From Oryza sativa Japonica Group (Eukaryota; Streptophyta; Magnoliopsida; Poales; Poaceae), in the NCBI RefSeq assembly GCF_034140825.1, contig NC_089041.1, positions 506,001-570,000 on the forward strand: a stretch of DNA of 64,000 nt. Reading direction: 5' to 3'. Made by a program: the position numbers and the translations under genes. Positions 10,460-23,400 of the stretch are shown piece after piece; the stretch's first letter is position 1, and every line of letters begins with the position of its first letter. The notes under the pieces were generated by a model that saw nothing but the letters and a program-made list of their open reading frames with translations, did no database searches and was not told where the DNA came from.

Positions 10460-13130
10460 CACCACCACCTCCACGGCGGAGGCGCTGCAGGCGGAGAAGG
10501 TGATGGACGAGCCGGACGCTCCCGCCGCTCCTGCTCCAGGTACGGGCCCATGTCCTCCTCCTCCTCCTCCTCGCTGTAGGTCCCAACGGCTGGGCGCATG
10601 CGCGGGCTTTTGCCTTCCGAAAATAGGGTTAGGGTTTTATCTTACCCATGCGCGGCGATTCGAGAGCCCGCTTCTTGATTTCTTGCCTCTGATGATGCCA
10701 TTCATTCGACTAGCCTAGCCTGTGGAGTTCATTTCTTGAACCGTAATTGGCTAATTGCATTTGCACAGGTTTCTTTCCAAGCAAATAGGAGTACTGCATT
10801 TGCACAACGCCCTAATGCCATAGTTTTAATTTCATTCACCAACCTACCAACTCAACCCTGCTGAAAATTCTGAGCATTGAATTGCATTGAGAAAGCACTA
10901 ATCATGCTTATCGGTATTTGCTTTCACGCTTCTGCAGTGGAGGGGGAGCCAAAGGGGAAGAAATCCAAGTCAAACAAAGGAAATAAGCATAAGCAGCAGG
11001 ATTCCCTTTCTGCTGTATCCGATGCCAGTGCTGTTGTGACGCATACAGATTTGCCTGATGAATCTGGAAATGGTTGCACGAGCGGGGAAGGTGCCACCAC
11101 CTCCACAGCGCCGGCGCTAGAGGCAGAGAAGGTGGACAAGCGGGAGGCTCCTGCTGCATCTGCTTCAGGTACGGACCATCTCATCCTCGCTGTAGGTTGC
11201 TATGGCTGTGAGTATGCCTGGGGCTTTTGCCTATTGTTACAGCCTAGGTTTAACCACGCGCATCCATTTGAGAGCGCAGTTCTTGATCTCTTTCCTGTCA
11301 TGCCATTGATTCCATGAACCCTTTGCGAGCTCAATTCTTGAACTGATATTGCATTTGCACCTATAAAAAAGTACTTCATTTCCACATTGCCCTGATGCCA
11401 TAATTCTAATTGCATTTCGCCTACTTGCGCATCACACCCTAATGACACTCTCAATAGGGATATTTGTTCGAATTGCATTGAGCAAGCAGTAATCGTGCTT
11501 ATCAGTATTTGCTTTGACACTTCTGCAGTGGAGGGGACGCAAAAGGGGAAGAAATCAAAGGACAAGAAACGAAAGAAGCATAAGCAGCAGGGTTCCCCAT
11601 CTGCTGTATCCGATGCCAGTGCTGTCGTGACGGATACAGATTTGGCCAATGAATCTGGAAACGGTTGCACGCATGGGGAAGGTGTATTACGAGATGCTGA
11701 TGTTGCGAGTTCCAGAAGTGGCAATGATCTAACACCGGATGTGGATCGAACGCTGGGGAAGAGCAAGGCGTCGAAACGGCAATGCGATGCCACCACGTCC
11801 ACAGCAGCAGCGCCGGAGGCAGAGGAGATGGACGAGCGGGAGGCTCCTGCTGCTTCTGCTTCAGGTTCGGACCATATCCTCCTCGCTGTAGGTCGTAAAA
11901 GCTGTGCTCATGCCTAGGGGTTTTGCCTAAGTCTAGGGCCTTGACACCTAGGATTAGGGCTTATCGATGCATGGCCATTTGAGGGCCCAATTCTTGATTT
12001 CTTCCCTCTGATGCCATTGATTCGACGAGCCTTTGAAAGTACAATTCTTCAACTGATACTGCATTGTACAGATTTCTTTCAAAAGAAAAATACTGCATTT
12101 GCATAACGTCCTGATTCCATAGTTCAAATTGCATTTCGTCAACTCCACATGTTGAAATTCTGAGTAAGGTATTGGTTTTAATTGCGTTGAGAAAGAATTA
12201 ATCATGCTTCTCGTATTTGCTTTGAATTTTCTGCAGTGGAGGGGACACGAAAGGGGACACGAAAGGGGACGAAATCAAAGGACAAGAAACGGAAGAAGCA
12301 TAAGCAGCAGGAATCTCCTTCTGCTGTATCCGATGCCAGTGCTGTTGTGACGGATACAGATTTGTCTAATGAACCTGGAAATGGTTGCACGAGTGGGGAA
12401 GGCGCATTACGAGCTGATGATGTTGTTGCGAGTAGTGGGCATGATCCAACACCAGAAATGGATCGAACGCCGGGAAAGAGCAAGACATTGAAACAGCGGC
12501 GTGGCGGTGCCATCTCCACGCTTGCGGTTCCGGAGGGGGATAAGGAGGTGGATGAGCAGGAGGCTCCTGGCGCCTCTGCTTCAGGTATGGACCGTTCCCC
12601 CCTTGCTGTAGGTTGCAACAGCTGTGCGCGTGCCCAGGGCTTTTGCTGATGGCCACCTAGGGTTAAGCGGCTATTTGAGAGTCCAATTCTTGATTTCTTG
12701 CCTCTGATGCCATTGATTTAACGAGCCTTTGTGAGTTCAGAGTTCTTTCATGAACTGATATACCATCTGCACACATTTTTTTCAAAAGAAAAATGTTGCA
12801 TCTACACAGCACCCTGATGCCTTGATTCTAATTGCATTTCACCAACTTGCTGACCATGTCCTCATGAATTCTGAATGTAGTCTTAGTTCAAATTGCGTCT
12901 AAAAAATTAATCATTCTTATCAGTATTTTCTTTGAGGCTTCTGCAGTGGAGGGGGCGGCACCAAAAGGGAAGAAATCAAAGTCAAAAAAACAAAAGAAGC
13001 AATCCCCTTCTGCTGTATCTGATGCCAGTGCTGTTGTGATGGACACAGATTTGGCCAATGAATCTGGAGGTGGTTGCAGGGGTGGGGAAGGTGCATTACA
13101 AGATGCTGATGTTGTTGCGATTCCCAGAGA
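10460..13130 (+). repeat. Tandem exon-plus-intron duplication within the FCP1-like gene
   Basis: Units of about 590-710 bp start at exon acceptors 10938, 11529, 12237 and 12947. Each unit has TATTTGCTTT-like polypyrimidine and TTCTGCAG|TGGAGGGG at the acceptor, a Lys-rich block, AGTGCTGTTGTGACGGATAC, a CCTCTGCTTCAG|GT donor, and an intron sharing blocks such as TTCTTGATTTCTT and TGATGCCATTGATT. Exon 1 matches the tail of the unit. All repeated exons are phase 1-1 (231, 336 and 348 nt), so copying kept the frame. Confidence 0.9.
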
Positions 13131-15010
13131 TGGGCAAGAACCAAAATGTCCTGAGGTAAACAGTGCTGAAGATTTGGTGGCAGGAAAGAAAGGGAATAAG
13201 GATAATAACTCCCAGCTCTGCAGCTCGTTGCATGAGAGTTCTATAGAAAGAAAAAGGAGAAAGAATAGAGATAGGCGGAGGAGAAAGAAGGAAAATGCCA
13301 ATAGAAGGAGCAATGTGCAGAATCCTTCTTTGCTACCTGGTGCTGGTGAGGTTGTCTCGGTGGCAACAGCTGACATGAATAATACTCCTGGCTCTAAATG
13401 CAAGAATCCTTCGCAACCTGTTGCTGACGAGGTTGGATTGGTGATGACAGCTGATGGAAATATTTCTCTAGGCTCTGAATGCAAGAAATCAAACAAAAAG
13501 ATGAAGAGAAATCAAACAAGTGTTCCTGAGGCACCCTCGGTGCAAAGGATGGATTTGGGTGAGACTGCTTCGGTTGGAGTGATGGATGGTGAATGTGAAG
13601 TTCAAGCTGTCTTATCCGATTGCCAAAGTGCAAGGAGCGATAGATCAAATATAGCTCAGGCACACAAAGAGAATTTTCGGCACATCTACTCACCAAGAGG
13701 ATCATTGATAAGATTTCGAAGGAAAAAACTTCTTATTCTAGATATTAATGGTTTGCTTGCGGATATCAATCAGGACCACCACAATGCTCACCTGTCACAT
13801 GCAAAGGTTCGGGGAAAATTAGGTAAGGTTGCTTATTTAATACTTGATACACAATTATATTTGTACACATACTAGTGTTCTCTGTAAATAAAGGACCAAC
13901 ATATCAAATACAATATACTAATTTGCAATGGCTTATCGTTTGTGTGCCAGTCTTCACAAGACCCTACTGTGATGATTTTCTGAGATTTTGCTTCGAGAAC
14001 TTTGAGCTAGGGATATGGTCATCGAGATTGAAGTACTAATTCCTCTCCCCTACATCTCTTGTTTTTGCTAGAGTTTCTTGCATGGTGTTAATGACAACAT
14101 TCTTATTCTGCAGAGCAAATGTGGATTCGGTTGTAAATATCATTATGAAGAAGGATATGAAACAGTCCCTATTATTCTGTTGGGTAAGTTGCAGAAAAGT
14201 ATGCATAGTTGCTACAGCCTACAACTAAATTCATGGTTTCTGCCTAGCTAGTAATTGAAAGAAGGCCAAGTGGTTGTTGAAAAACTCCAAATTTTATGCT
14301 ACTGTATTTTTTTTTTGTTTTAGTACTCTTGTTTCTTTTCTTTTTCTGTAGCTTTGGTTGCAAGTCAGGTCCTAATGCACACACTATAATTTGCCAGGAC
14401 ATGTCGAAATGCACTGGTACTGGGTTTAAAACTCTTGAAAACAAAAACAAACCATTAGTACTGAAGGAGCTAAAGAAACTGTGGAATAAAGAGGATCCTG
14501 ATCTTCCATGGGAGCAAGAAGAGTTTTCACCTTCAAATACATTACTTGTGGATGATTCCCCTTACAAGGCTCTGGGCAATCCGGTACTGACTTCACCCCT
14601 GTTCCTATGCAATTTATATCTGTTGTGATAAGATCAAGTTGTTGTAATTCGCACGCATTATTCTTCTCCTGATATATGTATTTTGCAGCCACACACTGCC
14701 ATTTTTCCTCACCCCTACAGCTATCTTAACAAGAAAGATGATTCATTGGGTATGCTCCATTATTTCAAGATCTATTTAAGTATTTATTTCTTATAATTGG
14801 TGCTCCAAAATGGTTAGTGTTGATGCCAATTTTCCATGAGCAGGACCAGGTGGAGATCTTCGGGTGTATCTGGAGAACCTTGCTACTGCAGATGATGTTC
14901 AGCGCTATGTACAGGAGCACCCATTCGGTCAACCTTCCATTACAAAGAGTGATCGACATTGGAATTTCTATGTGAAAATACTTGATAAACTGGAGAAGCC
15001 CTTTGCCTGA
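10503..15010 (+). CDS. FCP1/NIF-type HAD phosphatase-like protein with repeated Lys-rich N-terminus
   Basis: Ten exons give 797 residues: 10503-10539, 10938-11168, 11529-11864, 12237-12584, 12947-13822, 13951-14032, 14114-14183, 14398-14583, 14689-14749 and 14844-15010. All borders are GT..AG and phases agree. The C-terminal 220 residues are an FCP1-homology (HAD) domain: KKLLILDINGLLADI (about 576-590), VFTRPYCDDFLRFC, GIWSSRLKANV and LLVDDSPYKAL (about 710-720). Family members dephosphorylate proteins such as the RNA polymerase II CTD. Motif I is D-I-N-G rather than DxDx(T/V); the second Asp, the general acid/base, is Asn, so catalysis may be weak or lost. The N-terminal 500 residues contain four exon-encoded repeats (VEG..KGKKSK.KK.KKHKQQ...SAVSDASAVV) that look like nuclear localisation and disordered regions. 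The start is the only ATG in the CG-rich first exon. The substrate is unknown. Confidence 0.85.
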
Positions 15011-18000
15011 TGGCCCCGTTTGGTTCAGTCTGCTAAGCATTGAGCATTTGCATGGGCATGAAGTTTTTGACCCCTGGTTCTGTTTGCTCGCTTGACACAC
15101 CTACCTGTAGCTACTTTTGTACTAGTTCCGTAGAGCCTTAGACAATGGGGCAATTGCCCAGTTTTGATAGCTTGTTGTTTTGGTCCCTTCCTGTTCTGAA
15201 CTAGTGATGAGATGGAAGAACGTAATACCTGTTTGCCTGTATTTCAGTCGCACGTACACTGAATCATTTAGTTTCCCGGCATCAAGGGTAACAGGGTTGT
15301 AATTGTTAGTTCCCATTGGAAAATTTTGGTGAACTATTTGTTGTAACTTGTAAGAATGTTTCAAGCTGTAACCTTTCTCCCTTGCACAAAGTGCTGTAAT
15401 CTTGTAACAATCATTGAACTCTCTGGTAACCTCAATTCTGGCCAGGAACAGAACAAAATATTATCATTTTGAATGTGATTGGTTTGTCCAAAGAAGTTGT
15501 ACGTTGCTCTGAAACGTCCAACTGTGGTAGGCCTTTTCAGCAATATTCGAGAGTGACCTTTTGTGCAGGACAAAAAGGATAACCTCTGAACCTATTGATC
15601 GTGATGATGGTAATTTTTATCGATTTGATTAGCAGGAATTGTGCCTCAGGATTTGCAGGTTCATGCAAAACCTGATATCTTTCTGTGAGACATTGAAAAC
15701 ATGGATACCAATTATCGCCAAGATGCTGTATGGACCATCAGGCCAACTCATCGCTCCAGGATCAAAACATGTCTCTGTTCATGCTTCCTAAATCATTATC
15801 TACACTGTTTGATAGTGCATGTTTAACTCCTCAGATACATGATACATGCTTGCAGCTGTTTGGCCTTGGATGGATGGAGCAAGAACCCATAATTGAAGAC
15901 AGGAAGGTATGTAAGTTTACATGTAGATTGCTTGTCTTTGTACTAGTGATGAATGAATGCAGCAGGAGGCGCCTGATGAGTCTGTATGCTTAATGTTAAG
16001 TGCAGGTTGCAGAGTCACGAGGTGCTTGCTCAAGGTGCAGTGTGTCTGTGTGTGTGGTCACAGCCGCTGTACTGGCAGCAGCACATCCTGCCATCCTGGA
16101 GAAAAAGCTCCCACCTGATTCAGCCTAAAATCTTCAATTGCCTGACTATTCTGACAATATCAATAGTCTTTGCCACTTGTCAGCGAGTGTGATGAATGAG
16201 GGCAAATGAAGTAAGTAACCTGTATTTAGTCCCATTTATTTGTAATCTTGACTTAGGTTATGCCTTGTGCAGATTTGGTTGTGCTTAGTTGAACTTCTTT
16301 GATAGGTATAAATTTAATTTTTAAGACTATAGAATTTTCATGTTTTTTTTTTATTTTTTTCTTACTCTGAATATCTCGCCTTTGGTTCAGGAAGCTCAGT
16401 TAAACTCCCAGTATATCTATTCTACACCAATTAGTTTGCTGATGGTTCACTGAAGTGTGGGATATTTCCTGCTTTTCTTTGGTAGTGTCATTCATGTGTG
16501 AAGTTCTATTCTTGCTTGAGTTACTTGGAAAATAATCCTAGATGCCATTCCAATGGTAAAACAGTAAAATCATATCCATTGTTTACAAGGATACTACTTC
16601 ACTACCCACATCAATGAGATATTCATAAATGGCAATTGACAAGGAGACAAGATGCAAATGCCACACGCATGACTTGCTAGCTCGGGAGACCTTTTGTCAT
16701 CTTTGCTAGATTTTGCTGAATTCTTGTACTACTGTACTAGTAGTGGTACATCCAACAATGGCATATGTCTACACACATCTGGCCATACTGGCATACTATA
16801 CTACAGTATAGTACTATACCAGTCAGTCAGACTGGACCTGCATGCTGTGAAATGAAATGCATTTATCAAACACACCAATTCAATTGCTGCTCTGCTCATG
16901 GTTATGCATGACTTGTGAAAATGGCAACATCAAGAGATGATGGACCACACCACACCACCATGAAGACTGTGATGCAGCTTTCTCTGGAGAGGTAGCAATA
17001 AGCATATCACTTTCAGTGATAAGGGCACAAAGCTCTTGTAGATTTGCAGGTGCCCTGTATATCTCTGTGTTCTTCCTTGCTCAGGAGGTTAATTGTACAC
17101 ATCGTCTCATGCAGCATGCGTGAACCTTGCCTTTTCTTTTTCCCTTTTGTGATTGCCTTTTCTGTTCTCTTGGCTAGCAAGAGCACGATTAGTTTAATAC
17201 TTAGCATAGTAGATTAATTTTTGTTTTGTCATATGCATCTTATAGATGACCCAACGTCCAAGCAAAGGAGGGAGAAGACATGCCGTTGCAAACGGCCAAA
17301 TGCATAGTTTGATGCATCGAGAAGTGAAACCACCCACAGATATAAAGAAATTCGTGAGACTATTAAATTGCATACTACTATCATCTTGATTTCACCAAAT
17401 AACTAAACGAGCCAAAGGATGTCAAAGTGTCCATCTCTCCTGTCCTTAACGGTATTGCTGCAATCTCGATGCATCTTGGCTAAATGTTGATTAATTTAGT
17501 GATGATCTAGCTGGTCAATGCGATGGCTCCCATGTGCACTGGTGATTTATATACATACAGTATTGATTATGAAAAAACTACAGGTATGATATGCTTGGAC
17601 CATACTGCAATTTTGACTGGCCTCACAATACTAGAAGAATTGATCACTGCTTGCCTGTTCGTTAATTAGCATTAGCGTGTCGAAGGAATCAATCAAGCTG
17701 TTTGAGGAGTCCTGACCTACCATGAACAACACTGATCTGGTCTTGTTAGGGATCACATGGGTGCTGGTGCATGTGGATGTAGATGTGGGTGGGGGAAGCT
17801 TCTGATGCAGAGAGAAAGAACTGTGCTTCATCATGTGCCAGCCTAGCTGGTTGCAGACAGGTCTTTTGTTTGTTTGATTGAACATGCTTGGTGATTATTG
17901 AGGGGGGCACCTTGTGTCCTGTCCTTGATAATTTTGCTACTAATTGCTATTGCTATTTGCCACTGCACACCTACATTTTCCCCCCATGTGGTGTTGCTTG

Positions 18001-20261
18001 GTGCATCTGCAGTTCTTGTCCAAAAACCTAATTACTAATGATCTTCACTTGTATGATACTAGTATATATTCTTATCTCTAGGCATTCTGCAAAGTTCTTA
18101 CCCTATCTGATTAGTTATTACCTTCCCACATTAACCTACACCTGTTTGGTAGTCATTGTCAAGCCGTGGTGATTAAGCAAAAGATCACATTTTAGTAGAA
18201 GTGAAGCAGGAGTCCACACTGAAATGTACTACTTGGAGAATAATAATCTACCAGACAGGGTGAGCGAGTGCCTTTTAACTTTATGTGATAGAATCAAATG
18301 AATGCCACATCATGATTCCTGCCAGGAAAGATAGAAAACCACTGGAAAGTAAAGATGGAGACAAACATCAGATCTTGCCTACTGCTGAGGGAATTTCTTA
18401 ATCATTATTTTATCATGCTTACCAGAGCCAGTAATGGCTCTTTCACAATCACGTTTGCCTGACTGTACCAGCTGTTACAGGTATCTAAACAAATTGCAGG
18501 TTGGCGCATGAGGGTGTCTGATCAGGACAGTCATGTGTTTGGTGCAAGGAGAAGAGGTGTGTTCTTCTTGCAAATCCTTTTCTTTGTACAATAACTGCAC
18601 ATTAATTACTAGCAGTAATTTTGCATTGCGTATCATATCACGCTTGTTATCAAATTTAGTTGGTAGCTAAAGGGGTCCTCTATATGATTGATGAAGATGG
18701 ATGAGGTATCTCATTCCACCCACTGTTCATCAATGATTTTAGACGACTGAAAGATTGTAGTAGTCCTGACAGAGAAATACTAGTATGAATGATCACTCAT
18801 TTGAGTTGGTCTGCCTCTTTCACCCTAGTCGGAGACACTGTCAAATATACTCATCACTGAGTCACAATGTGTCATGTTCCTTTCACCCATCAGGCAAATT
18901 TAGTTCTCATCAAGATCTAATAAATATTTTAAGCATAAAAAGGCACCAATATTTGTAATTAGCTACAAGATCCACATTGGAGTAGGTAACTGACAAATAC
19001 ATACATCCTCTTTGGCTTCTCGCTTCCACTGAAAAATGAAAACCAGTGCAAAGTTCTAGCAAATGCTTCTTGGATTGTTGTTCATGCTTATTAGCAGTTT
19101 CTTCTGTTAGGTAAACACTAAAAATGTGGAATAAAAGCCATTTTCGTCATCAACATTCAACAGTTAAAACAGTGGCCTAACTGAAAGGCTAATAGTCACA
19201 TTTCTTGTACCATTATATGGGGGTTACTTAGTCATTTCATTTAGCCATGAATCCATATAATCCATATGTCCCTATGCCTTAACATCTTGTTGAAAAAATG
19301 GTGTACAGAGAGGAGATCACTCCTGTAGCTCTAGGTCTGTGCATGGTTGCAGCAGTCTTGCAGCACAGCATGGCAAAGCACCAATACATGCTTCAAAGCC
19401 AAGAATTGCATCTGGTCTTGAGCTCACGGATGAACACCGTCAATGCACTGTTTGTTAGTTGGCCCTTGCACTCCTCCTCCCTCCCTCACATTAATGCCTC
19501 CTTGACTAAAAGTGCAGTGCGGTTTTACATGTACAGACAACAGATCATTTGCACACTAATGACACAGCTAATCTTTGTAAGTAAGGCCACCCTGTGAGAT
19601 CATCTCACCAACCAGTTAGGAACAATAGGAGAATTTCTTTTACCTGAGCACAACTAACTCTTCAGAGGCCTTTTGCTTGCCTGAATGCCAAAATGACAAA
19701 GAGATGCTGATGTGGTGTGCAGCTTGTGCTGTTGTGCACAAACAGGCACCATCCAACTCTGATGGTGGGTAGGGCCAAGAAAGACCTTGGAACAGCACAT
19801 GGGGTGCTGAGAAGAGAACAAAAGCACCCCTCTGCCCCCACCCTTAACATCTCCCTTCCTAGCCTGATGATGATGATGCGCTTGATACATACTTAGCCTG
19901 CTAATACAGCATTTCCAGTGTCTTTCTTGTGCAGCAGGGCAGTTAATGTACTCACATTATGCTAAATTGCATTAGAAAAAGGGAGCAAAGTCCTCCTCCC
20001 TCATATGGTGGTGACATCTTGCAAACCTGTACACTGCCTGGCCTCAAAGTCTCCTCTCCTTTCTCACCCATTTTTCTGAGCTTCACATCACAAGTCTTCC
20101 TTCCTTCCTTCCTTGTCGTCTGCTAGTTACTCCATGTCACACTAGTCTCACACAGGAGCAGCAACAAGAAGAGGAAGAATAGGTGGAGGAGGAGGAAGGC
20201 CGTTCTTGGTGCTTGTGCAGCAGCTTCTTGCACTCACACTTGTTCTCCAGTGAGGCCATTG
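15011..20261. other. Long gene-free interval (3' UTR, spacer, upstream region)
   Basis: The first few hundred bases are probably 3' UTR of the FCP1-like gene. Beyond that I found only short frames without recognisable domains (for example 15730-15993, 17631-17885, 19298-19597). No tRNA, MITE ends or tandem arrays were seen. From about 20050 the sequence becomes pyrimidine-rich (a repeated CTTC run near 20098-20115), consistent with promoter and leader of the next gene. A non-coding RNA here cannot be excluded from sequence alone. Confidence 0.5.
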
Positions 20262-20367
20262 ATGTTCCTGATGCTCACACAGTCACAAGATCCCCTCCCT
20301 CTGGGCTGGTTCATTCATTCAGAGAAGATTTGCTGAGATGTTCTTGTTGGTGTGCTTGAGCTGGTAG
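20262..20367 (+). promoter_or_regulatory. Two upstream ORFs before the TRM-like start codon
   Basis: If the leader extends this far, two complete uORFs precede the main start: 20262-20336 (24 codons, MFLMLTQSQDP...) and 20338-20367 (MFLLVCLSW). The main ATG is at 20459. Both would be met first by scanning ribosomes and could dampen translation. The transcription start is not known. Confidence 0.4.
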
Positions 20368-20458
20368 CAAGGGCGCCACTGGTTGGTGGCTCCACCTCCC
20401 TGCATTCCTGGAATTTCTTGGGATTTCTCCTCCTCTTGAGGCGGTGGTGGTTGCTGAG

Positions 20459-23400
20459 ATGCCGGCCAAGTACTTGCAGATGCTCGGGGAGGAGAGGCGG
20501 CCGGAGCTTCACCGGCAGCAGGCGGGGTGCGTCACCGGGATCCTGCAGGCGTTCGACCGCCGGTATCCCCTCGCCGCCCACCATTCCCACAATCGCCTTC
20601 TTCCCCCAGGTGCTTGCTTTGCTTCCCCCACTTCTCCTAGTGCTATTGCTCGGTTCAAAGATGCAATTTTTTTTTTACCTTCCTTTTCTGTTCATTCTGC
20701 TACATCGAGATTTTTTTAATTGTTTGCATTTCTCTGTACAATCAGTAGACTATCAGTCTTGATTTGACTTGTGTGTGCATAAAAGACTTGGTCTTTGGTG
20801 TTTGATATGTGTAATTGAAGGCTTATAAACCCATAATTGGTGTGAAAGATGAGTGAAGTTGCTTGGTCTCAGAAGCTTCCAAAATCTTCATGTCAGGGTT
20901 GTATGGATGGGTGCTATGCATGCTCCTGGTGTTCCTTCATCCTGCATTGAATTGCTAGGTGTTGATGACAATTAGTGAGATCTAGCTTTTTCCCCAATTT
21001 TGGGCCAGGTGCCGGATTTTACAGGTGCATTTAGTTTTTGTGAGAGTGAGATGGAAGTTTTTCTCTGGAATCTTTAGCAGCTACTAAGATTTTTTTAAAA
21101 AAATCTGTACTAGTGCTAAATAGCTGGGAGTTGGTCGCAGCAGCCGACAAAAGAGAGAGAGAGAAAGAGAGCCATTACACCCTGTAGACAGATTATTAAG
21201 AGCCTGGTTTTGGATAATAAATCTATCTCACAAATGTTGACAGCACTAATTATTAAATTACAAGAAGGTTCTTTCCGAGAAATGTGGCTGTTTGGATGAA
21301 CTACGACATTGACATATTTGTTTTTTCTTTGTTTCATTTAATTTGTAGCCATTTGAAGATGTTTTTTTAATCGGAAGATCCCTTCTAATATTTCAATTCT
21401 CTGAAACAGCCCATGCACTGTCAAGCAGTCCAAGTGTTGGGGAAGAGCGAACAAGATATTCATCTCAGATTGTTCTTGTAAGTTTCAATATTTCTTCTTA
21501 CATTCAATAGGCATGGATGCATTGTTTATTGTCTTCTACAATCTGTTTGACTGGCTGCAATCTGCATTCAGGACAAGAACATGAGTAAAAGCTGGATCGA
21601 TAATCAAAGAGCACCATTAACAGTGGAGTTGTCGCAAGGATCTTATTCATCGTCGTCTTGTTCTTCGTCGTCCTCCCTTGATGGAAACAGATCAGGACAG
21701 CAAGACCTATCCTCCACTGATCGAATGCTATTTCCGGAGAAGCCATTCAAAAGCTCACCGAAGCTCAAGAGCTCTTCTGACAGTGACTGTGGAGTGGATT
21801 ACTACCTTGATGATGCCCTTGCCAAGCTCTCAGCCCAACCTAGCTACCCAACTCTTGGTATAAGAAATCTCGTAAAGGATTCAATATATAGAGATACTCG
21901 TGATTTTTCAATCAGAACTTTCACCAAAGAGGCAGAAAAAGATCACCTATTCAATTGTGGAGATCCGCCTAGAATCTTGAATGAGCCTCCTAACAGTGCT
22001 ATCCAAGAGAAAAACAAAGGAACCATGGACATTGACGAATCCCTCCGAGTTTTAGCCAAGCTCAGGAATCCATCTGAATCAGTCCAGCAACCAAGGCTAT
22101 CATATGATGCTCCTCGCTTCTCGTGTGAAGGAAGGGAATCAGCGTCAAAACTTAGGGAGGTGCCAAGATTGTCACTAGACATAAAGGAAAGCCCTCTTAG
22201 GAACCGCGAAATCGACGTAAGGCCAAAGCCAAGCATGACTGATGAAGACAGGAGAAGCAGCATCAGTAAAGATTACAGTCCACCCTTGGAGACCCAGCAA
22301 GAACACAATGCCTGTAAACGTCTCCCTAGCGTTGTTGCGAAACTCATGGGGTTGGAAGACTTGCCAGAGCATAAGGACAATACTGCGATATCTTCACAGG
22401 TATCCAAATCAGTTACAGAGAGGAGTGAAGAACCCACCATGCTGAGGCCTTTGAGCCTTTCTTCCCAAAATGAGGCTACTCCTAGGCAGCAGAGGAATCT
22501 AGATGCAACAATCAAGAATGTTCCTAACTCTAAGTTCCCTGTGGAAACTGCACCTTGGAAACAGCAGGAGAAGATTGTGCTACCTAGAAAATTGCCGAAG
22601 GGATCAAAGGGAGCTCATGGAAAAGAGCAACATGCTGCATCAGTTTACAGTGAGATAGAGAAACGGCTCAAGGACCTTGATTTTCAGCAATCGAACAAGG
22701 ATCTCAGGGCACTCAAGCAGATCCTGGACTCGATGCAAGCGAAAGGGTTGTTGCAGAACAAGAAACGTGAGGAACCATCGATGCCGAAGATATATGATGG
22801 AGACCATGATAACGGAGATGTGACTGATGTAAACCTGAGACTGAATAGCACCAGCAACACCAAACAGGCACCTGAAGGAACCCCATCATTTACAACGGAA
22901 GAAGATAGCACTACAGAAAGAAGCTTCAAATCACCCATTGTAATCATGAAGCCTGCAAAATCTGCAGACCTGTTAAGTGATGTAACCGAGGATTCCGCTG
23001 TTGGTCCATTAGGCGGTTTATCAGAGCTACCGCAGCTGAGAACAGCCAATAGTGCTGATAAAAGGAAAAGCTCAAAGAAGGTCACTAGGGAAGCTGTGGA
23101 GCAACATACCAAATCTAGTTCAAGGGCACCTACACCTCAACACCTTGCTTCTTTTGACAAGAGAGCAAATGGAAGGAATGAAGAAATTAGCAGGAAACAG
23201 AAGTCTACTTCACAGCTGATGACTGAGAACTCAGCTAGGAGACAGCAGATGCAAAGAGAAAATAATGGAAGCTTGCTAAAGCATAAAAATTCCACTAGCC
23301 CTAGAGTACAACAGAAAAAACCTGATTCAGAGCGGAGGGCCAGACCGCCAATTCCCTCTCCCGATTCAAGCAAGAATCAAAGGCAATCTGTGGAAAGGAG

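Noticed and set aside
15730-16192. Two + strand frames of 87 and 68 codons downstream of the FCP1-like gene
   Set aside because: No recognisable domain, no consistent splice link to each other or to the upstream gene.
16720-16830. Possible microRNA hairpin around the TACTA/TAGTA words
   Set aside because: Only short AT-rich complementarity; no stem of precursor length could be drawn.
19298-19597. 99-codon + strand frame
   Set aside because: No homology recognised; lies in the upstream spacer of the TRM-like gene.
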